From positions 339,220 to 403,219 of the forward strand of contig NZ_KI535340.1 of assembly GCF_000160075.2 (NCBI RefSeq): 64,000 nt of DNA, in the 5' to 3' direction. This document shows, in pieces, positions 1-8,018 of the stretch. Each line of letters starts with the position of its first letter. Positions within the stretch are counted from its first letter, which is position 1. The position numbers were made by a program, and so were the translations under genes. Origin of the DNA: Abiotrophia defectiva ATCC 49176 (GTDB taxonomy: Bacteria; Bacillota; Bacilli; Lactobacillales; Aerococcaceae). The notes beneath the pieces were generated by a model. It did no database searches and was not told the origin of the DNA. It saw only the letters and a program-made list of their open reading frames with translations.

Positions 1-62
1 CTAGAAGTGGAAGTGGAGTGATCCATGGAGCGGACTAGTACTAATCGGTCGAGGTCTTAACC
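1..62 (+). rRNA. 23S rRNA, 3' end (partial)
   Basis: The first bases carry the conserved 3' tail of bacterial 23S rRNA (ACTAGTACTAATCGGTCGAG followed by CTTAACC). Only the last ~60 nt are inside the window; the exact mature end is estimated from the family pattern. Confidence 0.95.
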
Positions 63-135
63 ACAAGATTTGAGGTTAGGTTTGAGGTTATTCAGTTTTG
101 AGTGTGCAAGCACTCAATAGAAGACAACACCCAAG

Positions 136-251
136 TGTGGTGATTATGGCAAGAAGGACACACCTGTTCCCATTCCGAACACAGTAGTTAAGCTTCTTAG
201 CGCCGATGGTAGTTGGACCTTTGGTCCTGTGAGAGTAGGTCGTTGCCATGC
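136..251 (+). rRNA. 5S rRNA
   Basis: About 116 nt matching Lactobacillales 5S rRNA: it starts TGTGGTGATTATGGC, has the conserved CCGAACACAGTAGTTAAGC block and ends GTCGTTGCCATGC, which pairs with the 5' end. It follows the 23S tail after ~73 nt with no tRNA in the spacer, and no tRNA gene follows it. Confidence 0.96.
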
Positions 252-267
252 TGGGTGAAAGTTTTAA

Positions 268-292
268 GCGTCCCTTAGGGGATGCTTTTTTT
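268..292 (+). terminator. rRNA operon terminator
   Basis: Stem GCGTCCC / GGGATGC (7 bp, one G-T) with a TTAG loop, followed by a run of T. It ends the rRNA operon directly after 5S. Confidence 0.9.
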
Positions 293-427
293 ATGTAGAT
301 AGTAGAAAAAAATTTTTGGCCTCTTTAATCCGTTCATCTTTCATTCATTTTTCGCCCTTAGACTAAGGATATCAGGTAAGCAACCCCTACTTATCTGAAG
401 ATTATAGAAGCTAAAGGAGCGATTAAC

Positions 428-1555
428 ATGAAAGTATCAAAACATCTACTCTTAAGCGGTGCATTAGCCGCATCCCTGGCAACTAGTGCAGTCTTACCGA
501 CACTAAGCGTCTTTGCAGGTGAGGCTGGCCAGTCCAATCAAGCCTCCCAGTCTAAGACCTATCAGGCAGGCCCTGATAAGGGCCAAGAAGGGCCGAGACA
601 GCAAGCTGGCGACCATTGCCAAGGCCACGATCGCGGCCCGGGTGGCCATCATCAAGGACATGAAGGACATGAGCAAGGTCCTGGTGGACATGGTCAAGGT
701 AAAGAAAAGAAAGAAGGGCAGTCCACTCAGAATGTTCAAATTAATGTCACTATGAAGCAAGCTTTAGAAAAGGCTGCGAGTCAAGTGCCTAATGGCCAAG
801 TCTTAGGCGCTAGCTTGTATGACCAAGATGATCAACCTGCCTATTCCGTTGTCGTCAAGGCAGATAAGGACTTTCGTTTTGTCTTTGTAGATGCTCAGTC
901 AGGTAAAGTGACAGAAGAAGAGCCGAATCAGGAACAAGGTCATGGTCACGACCGCCAAGGCCAAGGTGAAGATCATGACCATGGGTCTGGCAAGAATCAA
1001 GGTCCGGGGCAAGGCCAAGACAAAGGCCCAGATAAAGGTTCAGGACAAGACCAAGCTCCCGCTCAAGGTCAGGCGCCAAATCAAAATCAAGGGCCAGATC
1101 AAGGCCAACAACCTGCCCCAGGTCAAGATGGCGCTCAGGCTCAAGGTCATGACGCTAAGCCAGAATTTAAGGCGCCAAGCGTTAGTGCGCAAGCGGCTTT
1201 AGACGCTGTCTTAGCCAAGTATGCGGATGCCAAGGTCTATGGCATTGAACTTGAGCCAAGTCATGAACAAGATAAGGCAGCTGCTTACACCGTCACCTTG
1301 GAAAGCAACCAAACTTTCAAACAAGTGACCGTTGATGGTGAAACGGCAGCTGTAACAGAAGATGAAGATCAAGAAAAGGGCCATCATGGGCCAGCTGACC
1401 ATCAAGCAGGTCAAGGGCAAGGTCCTGGCCAAGAGGGCGACCGTGGTCAGCATCAAGGGCCTAACCAAAATCAAGCAGGCCCTGGTCAAGGACATGATAA
1501 GCAAGAAGGTGGCCCACAAGGTCAAGAGGCACCAGCTGAATCCAACAAGCGTTAG
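428..1555 (+). CDS. Secreted His/Gln/Gly-rich protein with two PepSY-like domains
   Basis: 375 aa. Residues 1-30 are a signal peptide (basic start, hydrophobic core, cleavage expected after VFA). Two PepSY-like modules are visible, at about 108-165 and 253-312; each has the helix followed by strands ending in a VDxxxGxVTE-type turn. They are separated and flanked by low-complexity segments rich in Gly-Gln, His, Asp and Pro. There is no LPxTG motif and no C-terminal membrane anchor, so the protein is probably released or held electrostatically. The His/Asp clusters suggest metal binding (inference). An AAAGGAG ribosome site lies 8 nt before the ATG. The two-component system just downstream could sense or regulate it; PepSY proteins are often found next to such systems. 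Its exact function is unknown. Confidence 0.85.
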   Translation: MKVSKHLLLSGALAASLATSAVLPTLSVFAGEAGQSNQASQSKTYQAGPDKGQEGPRQQAGDHCQGHDRGPGGHHQGHEGHEQGPGGHGQGKEKKEGQSTQNVQINVTMKQALEKAASQVPNGQVLGASLYDQDDQPAYSVVVKADKDFRFVFVDAQSGKVTEEEPNQEQGHGHDRQGQGEDHDHGSGKNQGPGQGQDKGPDKGSGQDQAPAQGQAPNQNQGPDQGQQPAPGQDGAQAQGHDAKPEFKAPSVSAQAALDAVLAKYADAKVYGIELEPSHEQDKAAAYTVTLESNQTFKQVTVDGETAAVTEDEDQEKGHHGPADHQAGQGQGPGQEGDRGQHQGPNQNQAGPGQGHDKQEGGPQGQEAPAESNKR

Positions 1556-1592
1556 TCGACTTAACTAAGTTAGGATGGCTAAGCTACTGATT

Positions 1593-1634
1593 GCTTACTG
1601 GCTACTGTCGTGTCACAATAGGTAGCCAGTAAGC
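1593..1634. repeat. 13-bp perfect inverted repeat
   Basis: GCTTACTGGCTAC (1593-1605) and its exact reverse complement (1622-1634) are separated by 16 nt. No T-run follows on the plus strand. It may be part of the 3' end of the PepSY gene transcript or an operator. A second small stem (GTGGCA / TGCCAC, 1641-1665) follows. Confidence 0.6.
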
Positions 1635-1689
1635 AGGCAGGTGGCATTCTCAGACAAGCTGCCACTTGTAGAGCCTGCCATTCCCCCAC

Positions 1690-1715
1690 ATCAGGGTGCC
1701 TTTGGGTGCCCTGAT
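1690..1715 (+). terminator. Possible weak terminator of the PepSY gene
   Basis: ATCAGGGTGCC and GGTGCCCTGAT form an 11-bp stem with two G-T pairs and a 4-nt loop. The T-tract after it is broken (TTGCCTTTG). It ends exactly at the -35 of the next promoter, so it could instead be a protein-binding dyad. Confidence 0.45.
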
Positions 1716-1744
1716 TTGCCTTTGAGTAGAAATGTTGATACAAT
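1716..1744 (+). promoter_or_regulatory. Promoter of the two-component system
   Basis: TTGCCT, 17-nt spacer, TACAAT. The predicted start lies about 20 nt before the response-regulator ATG. Confidence 0.65.
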
Positions 1745-1770
1745 GCAATTTGATGAGAAGAGGTGATCAT

Positions 1771-2460
1771 ATGAAATTACTGCTAGTGGAAGACGAACGT
1801 GACTTGAATGCCAGTCTAACTAAGTTGCTAAAGAAGCAACAATATAGCGTGGATTCTGCTTTTGATGGGCAAGAAGCCCTAGATTTTTTGGCGGTAGGTA
1901 GTTACGACCTCATAATATTAGATATCATGATGCCTCACATGGATGGCTTTGAATTTCTGGAGCGCATCAGATTGCAAGAAAACCCAGTGCCTGTTCTCTT
2001 GTTAACAGCCCGGGATGCTGTTACGGATAAGATTCGGGGCCTGGATTTGGGCGCAGATGATTATATGGTCAAGCCCTTTGAATTCGAGGAGCTACTAGCT
2101 CGCTTGCGGGTCCTGCTCCGTCGGCCTCTGCGTCATATCCTAAGTGATCAGGTGGAAATTGGGCCTATTCGTCTAATTCTTTCCCAGAAACGTGTCCTCA
2201 AGGATGGCCAGGCCGTTAATTTAACGGCCAAGGAATACGAGGTCTTGGAGTACTTGGTCCGCAACCAGAACCAAGTACTGTCGCGTGAGCAGATTCGTCA
2301 TCATGTCTGGGATTATGAGCAAGAAGCAGAGTCCAACACCATTGATGTCCTCATCAAAAATATTCGACGTAAACTCGATAGCGAGGGGCAACCCTCACTG
2401 ATTCAAACCAAACGGGGGTTAGGCTATGTGGTGCCATCGCTTCAAGCAATTTCTGACTAG
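1771..2460 (+). CDS. OmpR-family response regulator
   Basis: 229 aa from the ATG at 1771, chosen because AGAGGTG sits just before it and the family starts with KLLLVEDE. Receiver domain 1-115 with acidic pocket E7/D8, phospho-acceptor D51 (ILDIMMP), the LLTARD segment and conserved K in DYMVKPF. The C-terminal winged-helix DNA-binding domain (about 130-225) has the LTAKEYEVLEYL start and the typical GLGYV end. It overlaps the kinase gene by 35 nt, so the pair is translationally coupled. Targets cannot be read from sequence; the adjacent PepSY gene is the first candidate. Confidence 0.95.
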   Translation: MKLLLVEDERDLNASLTKLLKKQQYSVDSAFDGQEALDFLAVGSYDLIILDIMMPHMDGFEFLERIRLQENPVPVLLLTARDAVTDKIRGLDLGADDYMVKPFEFEELLARLRVLLRRPLRHILSDQVEIGPIRLILSQKRVLKDGQAVNLTAKEYEVLEYLVRNQNQVLSREQIRHHVWDYEQEAESNTIDVLIKNIRRKLDSEGQPSLIQTKRGLGYVVPSLQAISD

Positions 2461-3805
2461 CATTGCCAGTCGTGTGACTATTTGGTATACGGGCTTTATG
2501 GTCATCATGCTCTTGGCCATGTTTGGGGCCACCCTATGGATTTCAGCCCGCTTTGTGGATGCCGATCGCAAGGAAAGCTTAGTCGAGGTGGTCCAAATGG
2601 CCAGCCACCACGCTGACTCACCACAGGATCAGGAGGGCGGCCCGCATGAAATGGATCGCCATTCCTTTGAGCAAGGGGTTACTCTGGCCTATTATGATCA
2701 GCAGAATGTCAGTCGCCAGCACTTGCCCGGCTTCTTTAAGTGGGACTTGCCCCAGAATGGGGGGACAGTATTGAGCTATCAGGAGGGGGACCAGTCCTTT
2801 CTCTACTATGACCTGCCACTAGAGAATGGCCAGGGATGGGTGCGTGGGGTCATTGCCCTCAGTGCGTCTAGCCGGGAACTCAACAATCTGCTCAGAGTCT
2901 TGGCAATAGCCGGGCCAGTCCTGCTGGTCCTAATGGTGCTAGGGGGCTACTGGGTGTTAAAGCGGGCCCTAAAACCCATCAAGTTGTTGGACCAAACAGC
3001 TCATGCGATTCAGACCAGTGGGGATTTGTCCCAAAGAATCCCCCTAAAAGGGCCCCAAGATGAACTCTATTTCTTGGCCCAGACCATGAATGGCATGCTG
3101 GAGACAGTGGAAACTTCCTTCGAGCGTGAGAAGCAATTCAGCCATGATGTCTCTCATGATTTAAGGACACCCGTCACCGTCATCCTATCAGAGAGTGAGT
3201 ACGGCCTGCGCTATGCGGATTCTTTGGCCGAAGCTCAGGAATCGCATGCCACTATCCAACGACAGGCGCTCCGTATGAAGGATTTAATTAACCAGATTTT
3301 AGAATTATCCAAGCTAGAAGGCCAGGACAGTTTAGCTTTGAAGCCACTTAATCTCAGCGATTACTTGGCTAAGCGCCAGGAAGATGATCAGACCTTAGCT
3401 CAAGCAGCAGGCAAAGAGCTTGCCTATGACCTTGCGCCTAACTTGCAGGTTGAGGCTGATGAAGTCCTCTTAGGCCGACTGGTGGATAATCTGCTTAGCA
3501 ATGCCCTTAAGTTCGCTCAAAGTCAGGTCACGCTTAGCTTGACGGCTAATCAGGTAGATGGGGTAATCCTGTCGATTACAGACGATGGCCCAGGCATTGC
3601 AGAGGCAGAACAGGCGCACATTTGGCAACGATTCTATCAGGTGGATCGTGCCCGTACTAAGTCGGCCTCAAGTGGCGCCGGTCTCGGCCTTGCCTTGGTC
3701 AAAGCCATTGCCGACCAGCATGGAGCCCAGCTAAGCCTTAAGAGTCAGCTGGGGGCAGGGGCTCGTTTTGAGGTGAAATTTCCGCCCGTAAAAGTCACAA
3801 ACTAA
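2426..3805 (+). CDS. Sensor histidine kinase (HisKA/HATPase), membrane-bound
   Basis: 459 aa. TM1 about 17-43, an extracellular sensor segment of ~110 aa, TM2 about 155-178, HAMP 179-231, then HisKA with phospho-acceptor H244 in the SHDLRTP box. The ATPase domain has the N-box (NLLSNALKF), G1 (DDGPGI) and G2 (GAGLGLALV). It should phosphorylate the response regulator whose gene it overlaps. The extracellular part has several His and acidic residues (for example HH at 61-62 and DRH near 77-79), compatible with cation sensing, but this is only suggestive. The overall layout resembles ArlS/CssS-type kinases. Confidence 0.94.
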   Translation: MWCHRFKQFLTSIASRVTIWYTGFMVIMLLAMFGATLWISARFVDADRKESLVEVVQMASHHADSPQDQEGGPHEMDRHSFEQGVTLAYYDQQNVSRQHLPGFFKWDLPQNGGTVLSYQEGDQSFLYYDLPLENGQGWVRGVIALSASSRELNNLLRVLAIAGPVLLVLMVLGGYWVLKRALKPIKLLDQTAHAIQTSGDLSQRIPLKGPQDELYFLAQTMNGMLETVETSFEREKQFSHDVSHDLRTPVTVILSESEYGLRYADSLAEAQESHATIQRQALRMKDLINQILELSKLEGQDSLALKPLNLSDYLAKRQEDDQTLAQAAGKELAYDLAPNLQVEADEVLLGRLVDNLLSNALKFAQSQVTLSLTANQVDGVILSITDDGPGIAEAEQAHIWQRFYQVDRARTKSASSGAGLGLALVKAIADQHGAQLSLKSQLGAGARFEVKFPPVKVTN

Positions 3806-3821
3806 GTAAATCAAAGACCAG

Positions 3822-3848
3822 AGAGGCTAGACTATCTAGCCTCTTTTT
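3822..3848 (+). terminator. Terminator of the two-component operon
   Basis: AGAGGCTAG / CTAGCCTCT perfect 9-bp stem, 5-nt loop, then TTTTT. Confidence 0.9.
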
Positions 3849-4028
3849 GTGGGTGAAGGCCAGGGGCTAAGCCTACTAAGTTAGAAATTATGCTAGCTAA
3901 TAAGTAAAGTGATTTTACAGCTCTCGATATATTGAAATACCAATCTAAATTATCAAAGTAATTAGCTTTAAATCCCTATAATATAGGATATCTAGCGAAT
4001 AAGCACGGTAAGGAATATGGGTTTTATA

Positions 4029-4058
4029 TTGTTTTCATTATAGAGTTGATGGTATACT
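4029..4058 (+). promoter_or_regulatory. Promoter of the lipid operon
   Basis: TTGTTT, 18-nt spacer, TATACT. It lies about 250 nt before the first gene, which implies a long 5' leader. 3849-4028 is A/T-rich and shows nothing else recognisable. Confidence 0.6.
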
Positions 4059-4064
4059 ATAGAA

Positions 4065-4305
4065 ATAATAAGTCAGACCCTCCCTTATTTTGTATGAAGA
4101 TTTGCAAGCCAAGACTTAGTCAGCTCAGACTAGCTTGCTGGCTCTTCCAAGGGGGACGAGGTCTAAGTAGCGATTGCGGAGGCTGGGGGGACCTAGCTTC
4201 TTTTTGTATATCGCTCATTATATCCCCTCCTCAAGGAGACGGACGACTCGCTACTTTTCATGTAGCCAGTTTGGTTCTTATATTAGTTCAAAGGAATGAC
4301 GCAGC
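4065..4305 (+). promoter_or_regulatory. Long structured leader with terminator-like and competing stems (candidate attenuator or riboswitch)
   Basis: About 240 nt between promoter and the first gene. Seen directly: a 5' hairpin region (about 4096-4149); a terminator-like stem GAGGCT (4179-4184) / AGCTTC (4195-4200) followed by TTTTT (4201-4205); a G-run strand around 4178-4191 that can instead pair with TCCCCTCC (4223-4230); a 9-bp perfect long-range helix AAGTAGCGA (4165-4173) / TCGCTACTT (4248-4256) enclosing that alternative; and AGGTC (4159-4163) / GACCT (4190-4194). I recognise no known riboswitch class. A short open frame crosses the region but has no family-like features. Confidence 0.5.
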
Positions 4306-4896
4306 ATGTCCATGATTCTCTCCCTTTATCTGACCCTTATGCCAGTCATATTGGCAGGTATCGCCAATATGATATTTTGTAAATCTTCCCTATTAGACTC
4401 AGTCAATCAACCCATTGATGCTGGGCGCCTACTAGGGGACGGTCGTCGTCTTTTTGGAGCCAATAAGACCTGGAAGGGTTTCTGGGGGATGGTAGTCTGG
4501 GGCTTACTTGCTCAATTAGTTTGGTCCTATTTTCTGGCGCGTCAGCCGGATTTAGAAAAACTCCATTTGATTTATGCTCACTATCCGAATAAGCTAGCAA
4601 CTAACTTTCCGCTGGGTATTCTCTTGGGTTTGGCCTATGTGGTTTTTGAATTGCCAAATTCTTATCTCAAGCGTCGCCTAGATATTTCGCCAGGTAAGAC
4701 CGCTAAGGATGCTTGGAAGTATCCTTTTATTTTGCTGGATCAGATTGATTCCTTAATCGGGATTCTCTTGGTCTTGCACCTTTATATTTCCTTAAATTGG
4801 GCACAAATCATTGGCCTATTGCTAGTAGGGACATTGACCCACTTAGGGGTTAATCGTCTACTATATCTAGCGAAATTAAGACAAAATCGATTATAG
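4306..4896 (+). CDS. CarS-like CDP-archaeol/CDP-diacylglycerol synthase family membrane protein
   Basis: 196 aa with several membrane segments. The N-terminal half has the CarS (DUF46) signature: PIDAGR, then DGRRLFG and NKTWKGF. The C-terminal half has SYLKRRLDISPG followed by LLDQIDS, matching the catalytic KRR...DQ...D block of this family. In archaea, CarS transfers CMP from CTP to an unsaturated archaetidic acid; bacterial relatives presumably act on a phosphatidic-acid-like lipid. An AAGGAA site lies 10 nt before the ATG. First gene of an operon whose next members use CDP-activated lipids, so it probably supplies the CDP-lipid. The substrate is inferred, not visible. Confidence 0.85.
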   Translation: MSMILSLYLTLMPVILAGIANMIFCKSSLLDSVNQPIDAGRLLGDGRRLFGANKTWKGFWGMVVWGLLAQLVWSYFLARQPDLEKLHLIYAHYPNKLATNFPLGILLGLAYVVFELPNSYLKRRLDISPGKTAKDAWKYPFILLDQIDSLIGILLVLHLYISLNWAQIIGLLLVGTLTHLGVNRLLYLAKLRQNRL

Positions 4897-4906
4897 GAGT
4901 AATAAG

Positions 4907-7399
4907 ATGGATACACTCTATCAAGCCAAACAGACCCCAAGCTATGGGGGGAAAATTAATCATCTTTTGAGTTTGAGGCAGCTTAATCTCCCAGTGCCAA
5001 ATGGACTTATTCTATCAGCCGAGCAAGTTATGACCTGGCTAGCTGATTGCTGGCCGGAATTAGCAAGCCCAAGACTAGATTGGGACAAGTGGCTCAAGTT
5101 AGATCGAAAAGTGGTGCAAGACCAGTTAGAAAGTCAGAATCTGCCTGCTAAATGGGAGGCAGCTCTGGAGAATTTTATAGAGGACGGTAAGACCTATATT
5201 GTTCGCAGTAGTGCCCTCTTGGAGGACCAGGCGACAACTTCTTTTGCCGGTCAATATGACTCGATAGCAGATTGCCAGACCATGTCATCAATTGTAGCTG
5301 GGATTAAAGCTTGCATCTTGTCATTACTTAAACCTCAAGCCCTTGCTTATTGGCATCGGCAAGAGAAATCCTGGCAGGACTTTGGCTTAGCCATTTTAAT
5401 CCAGGAGCAATGTCAGGCTGATTATAGTGGGGTCTACTTCACCTTGAACCCTGAATCCAATCAAGACCAAGAGATGCTGATTGAGTATGTAGCGGGAGCG
5501 GGAGAGCAGTTAGTCAGTGGTCGCGTGAATCCGGAACGATTAAGCTTAGCCTGGTATGAGCCGGATTTGAAGCTAGTTGTAGCCAGTGGTCTATCTCAAG
5601 CCCTACTGGCCAGACTTCATGAGCAAGCCATGCTTATTAGCGCCCACTTTGGTCGCCCTATGGATGTCGAGTGGTGTGCCTGCGGTGACCAAGTCTATCT
5701 AGTTCAGGCTCGCCCTATGACGACGCTGCCTACTCGAGTCAGCCAAGGGCGTTGGACGACAGCTAATTTTCGCGATGGCGGTGTGGCAGCCCAATCCTGC
5801 CCTAATCTCATGTGGAGTCTCTACTTTGATGCTTGGCAAGAGTCCTTGTCGAGCTTCTTGGAGGCCATTGACTTAGCCCCTAGTGGTCCTATGCCGGACT
5901 TGATGCGCCGGCATCATGCTCGTCCCTACTGGAATTTAGGGGTAGTCAAAGCAGCCATGCAGCAAATTCCTGGTTACATTGAACGGGATTTCGATGATGA
6001 GCTAGGGGTTAATAAGGATTACGAGGGTAGAGGATACCGAAGTCAGTTAAGTTTGAGTCTTCTGACACGCTTCATCAAGGTGGCTTGGAAGACACAAAGC
6101 CTTACCAAAAAGTTCATGAAAGCAGCCCCTGAAAACTTAACTAATTTACAGGACAACTTTAAGCAGCTAGAGTCCGAGATTGCAAGCCTAAGTTACGAAA
6201 CGCCCTTGGAACAAGTTGAGACCCTCTGGCGTCAAGTCATCTTAGACTGCTACAGAAAAACGGAGCAGACTTACTTCTGGCAAGCCTACATCAATACGGT
6301 CCAGCTCTCCATGCAAAAGACACGGCTACTAAGATGGTTAAGCCAAGACCAGTTCTTTCAATTGATTGCAGACCTAGGTAATATTTCCCATACCCAGCCT
6401 TTAGAAGAAATGCTAGCCTTAGCTAGTATGATTCGAAATCGGCCGCTGATAAAAGAAGATTGGGCGCAGCAAACAGTGTCAGGCTTAGTAGAACTTGCTC
6501 AGCAAGAAGGGCATAGAGACGATTTTAAGGCCTTGGCTGATTTTATGGTTAAGTTTGGTCATCATTCAAGGCGGGAACTGGACTTGAGGGAGCCAAGTTA
6601 CATGGAAGAACCTGAACAAATTATAGCGCTAATCCAACGCCTAGTGATCGATAATGCCTATTATGATAAGGCGCAAAAGTCTCTGGTCAGACAGCACAAG
6701 AATCAAGGGCTACCTAGTGGCTTGACAGGATGTCAAAGCCGCAAGATTAAGAAGATTGCGAACTCTTTACGTCACTTATTGTGGTGGCGAGAGGAGTTTA
6801 AGGATTGCTCAACTCATGCCTACCACCTGATTCGGCAAGTCAGCCTGGCTTTGGGTCGAGCCTATCTTAAACAAGGCTACCTAGAGCAAGTGGAAGATAT
6901 CTTCTATCTAACCAAATGGGATCTCTTAGCCTTCATGAATGACAAAGATAGAAGTATTGACCTACAGCAACTAGTCAACCAGGATTGCCATTATTGCCAG
7001 TCCTATGATAAATGTCAGGCGCTAGGAGACTTAACAGAAGGTAATTTCCAACCGCTCCCACAAGGCAGCCGGGAAGCTTACTTGAGTGGCATGCCTGCTA
7101 GCAGTGGTCAGGTCACGGGGCGAGTGCGCCTGATTTTAGACTTGGCAGATATAGCTAGCATTCAACCGGGTGAGATTTTGGTGACAGCTTATACCGATAC
7201 GGGTTGGAGCTATGTCTTTGGCATCTTGGGAGGCCTGATTACGGAGACGGGTGGGGTACTCTGTCATGCCTCGATTGTGGCCCGTGAATGTGGTATTCCG
7301 GCTCTGGTTTGTGTCCAAGAAGCAACCAAGAGGCTCAAAACAGGCATGCTAGTCACGCTAGATGCAGAGAAAGGAAAGATTCATCTACATGAAGATTAA
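4907..7399 (+). CDS. PEP-synthase/rifampicin-phosphotransferase-like ATP dikinase (first copy)
   Basis: 830 aa. The N-terminal PPDK-type ATP-grasp domain (about 1-285) has YGGKINHL, the IVRSSALLEDQ...SFAGQYDS block, SGVYFT and the VDVEW...LVQARPM end. A long middle region (about 290-700) is unlike PEP/pyruvate-binding TIM barrels. The C-terminal swivelling phosphohistidine domain (about 710-830) carries GGVLCHASIVARE with catalytic H787. This is the domain order of rifampicin phosphotransferase (ATP, acceptor, His), not of true PEP synthase, which ends in a TIM barrel. Predicted chemistry: ATP gives AMP and Pi, with the beta-phosphate passed to a hydroxyl acceptor. The acceptor is unknown; the lipid neighbours suggest an alcohol precursor. 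It sits 10 nt after the CarS-like gene and overlaps the next gene. Confidence 0.85.
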   Translation: MDTLYQAKQTPSYGGKINHLLSLRQLNLPVPNGLILSAEQVMTWLADCWPELASPRLDWDKWLKLDRKVVQDQLESQNLPAKWEAALENFIEDGKTYIVRSSALLEDQATTSFAGQYDSIADCQTMSSIVAGIKACILSLLKPQALAYWHRQEKSWQDFGLAILIQEQCQADYSGVYFTLNPESNQDQEMLIEYVAGAGEQLVSGRVNPERLSLAWYEPDLKLVVASGLSQALLARLHEQAMLISAHFGRPMDVEWCACGDQVYLVQARPMTTLPTRVSQGRWTTANFRDGGVAAQSCPNLMWSLYFDAWQESLSSFLEAIDLAPSGPMPDLMRRHHARPYWNLGVVKAAMQQIPGYIERDFDDELGVNKDYEGRGYRSQLSLSLLTRFIKVAWKTQSLTKKFMKAAPENLTNLQDNFKQLESEIASLSYETPLEQVETLWRQVILDCYRKTEQTYFWQAYINTVQLSMQKTRLLRWLSQDQFFQLIADLGNISHTQPLEEMLALASMIRNRPLIKEDWAQQTVSGLVELAQQEGHRDDFKALADFMVKFGHHSRRELDLREPSYMEEPEQIIALIQRLVIDNAYYDKAQKSLVRQHKNQGLPSGLTGCQSRKIKKIANSLRHLLWWREEFKDCSTHAYHLIRQVSLALGRAYLKQGYLEQVEDIFYLTKWDLLAFMNDKDRSIDLQQLVNQDCHYCQSYDKCQALGDLTEGNFQPLPQGSREAYLSGMPASSGQVTGRVRLILDLADIASIQPGEILVTAYTDTGWSYVFGILGGLITETGGVLCHASIVARECGIPALVCVQEATKRLKTGMLVTLDAEKGKIHLHED

Positions 7400-8018
7400 A
7401 AACTATTTGATTGGAGAATATGATAAATCGGTCATACTCACTTATTTGGGAGCAGCCTTTGCCTTAGTAGCGATCTATTGCACGTTACGAGGGCAGGTCC
7501 GGCTAGCCATGATGGCCTTTATCCTTAGTGGAATTTGTGATCTCTTCGACGGTGTAGTGGCTAGAAGCTTACCACGGACACCTGAACAGGAACGTTTTGG
7601 CATTGAAATTGATTCACTCTGCGACATGATTAGTTTTGCTGCCTTGCCGGCTTTCCTCCTCATGTCTCAGCTAGCTCTTGGACCTGCCAATCTTTTGCCT
7701 GCTATTATCTATGTGCTAGCAGCTGTGACGCGCTTGGGGCACTTTAATCGCTTGGCCAAGCATGATGAGGGGAGCGGGCAATATTTTGTCGGGGTTCCCG
7801 TCACTTATGGCGCCTTGTGCTTTCCCTTAAGCTATCTGTTAGGTCAATGGTTGGCGCCAGGACTCTATACTTGGCTTTGGTTGGGAATAGCCTTTCTCTT
7901 AAGCGGCCTATTCGTCTGGAACCAGCCCGTTCCTAAGCCTAACAAGAAGGCTTATCTGGCTTTCGCCCTATTAGCGATTCTTAGTCTAATCGGGCTTTGG
8001 GTCTTGCCTTATGGTTAA
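7389..8018 (+). CDS. CDP-alcohol phosphatidyltransferase, phosphatidylserine-synthase-like
   Basis: 209 aa from the ATG at 7389, preceded by AAAGGA and overlapping the dikinase stop by 11 nt. It has the CDP-alcohol phosphotransferase signature DxxDGxxAR...GxxxDxxxD in CDLFDGVVAR and FGIEIDSLCDMISF, plus the RTPEQERFGI segment typical of PssA-type enzymes including archaetidylserine synthases. About five or six membrane helices. Predicted to swap CMP of a CDP-lipid for L-serine. The next gene encodes a matching decarboxylase, which supports serine as the head group. Most Lactobacillales lack this enzyme. Confidence 0.85.
   Translation: MKIKNYLIGEYDKSVILTYLGAAFALVAIYCTLRGQVRLAMMAFILSGICDLFDGVVARSLPRTPEQERFGIEIDSLCDMISFAALPAFLLMSQLALGPANLLPAIIYVLAAVTRLGHFNRLAKHDEGSGQYFVGVPVTYGALCFPLSYLLGQWLAPGLYTWLWLGIAFLLSGLFVWNQPVPKPNKKAYLAFALLAILSLIGLWVLPYG

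Noticed and set aside
503-1525. Several overlapping frames on both strands across the His/Gln-rich gene
   Set aside because: They are by-products of the biased composition (few stop codons in other frames) and lack ribosome sites or domain features.
4065-4305. 6S RNA, SRP RNA, RNase P RNA or a known riboswitch in the leader
   Set aside because: None of the conserved cores of these RNAs was found; only generic competing stems are visible.
4046-4315. Open frame of 89 codons in the leader of the lipid operon
   Set aside because: It starts inside the promoter -10, has no ribosome site, a Cys/Trp/Gly-rich composition unlike real proteins, and runs into the CarS-like start. The region is better explained as structured leader RNA.
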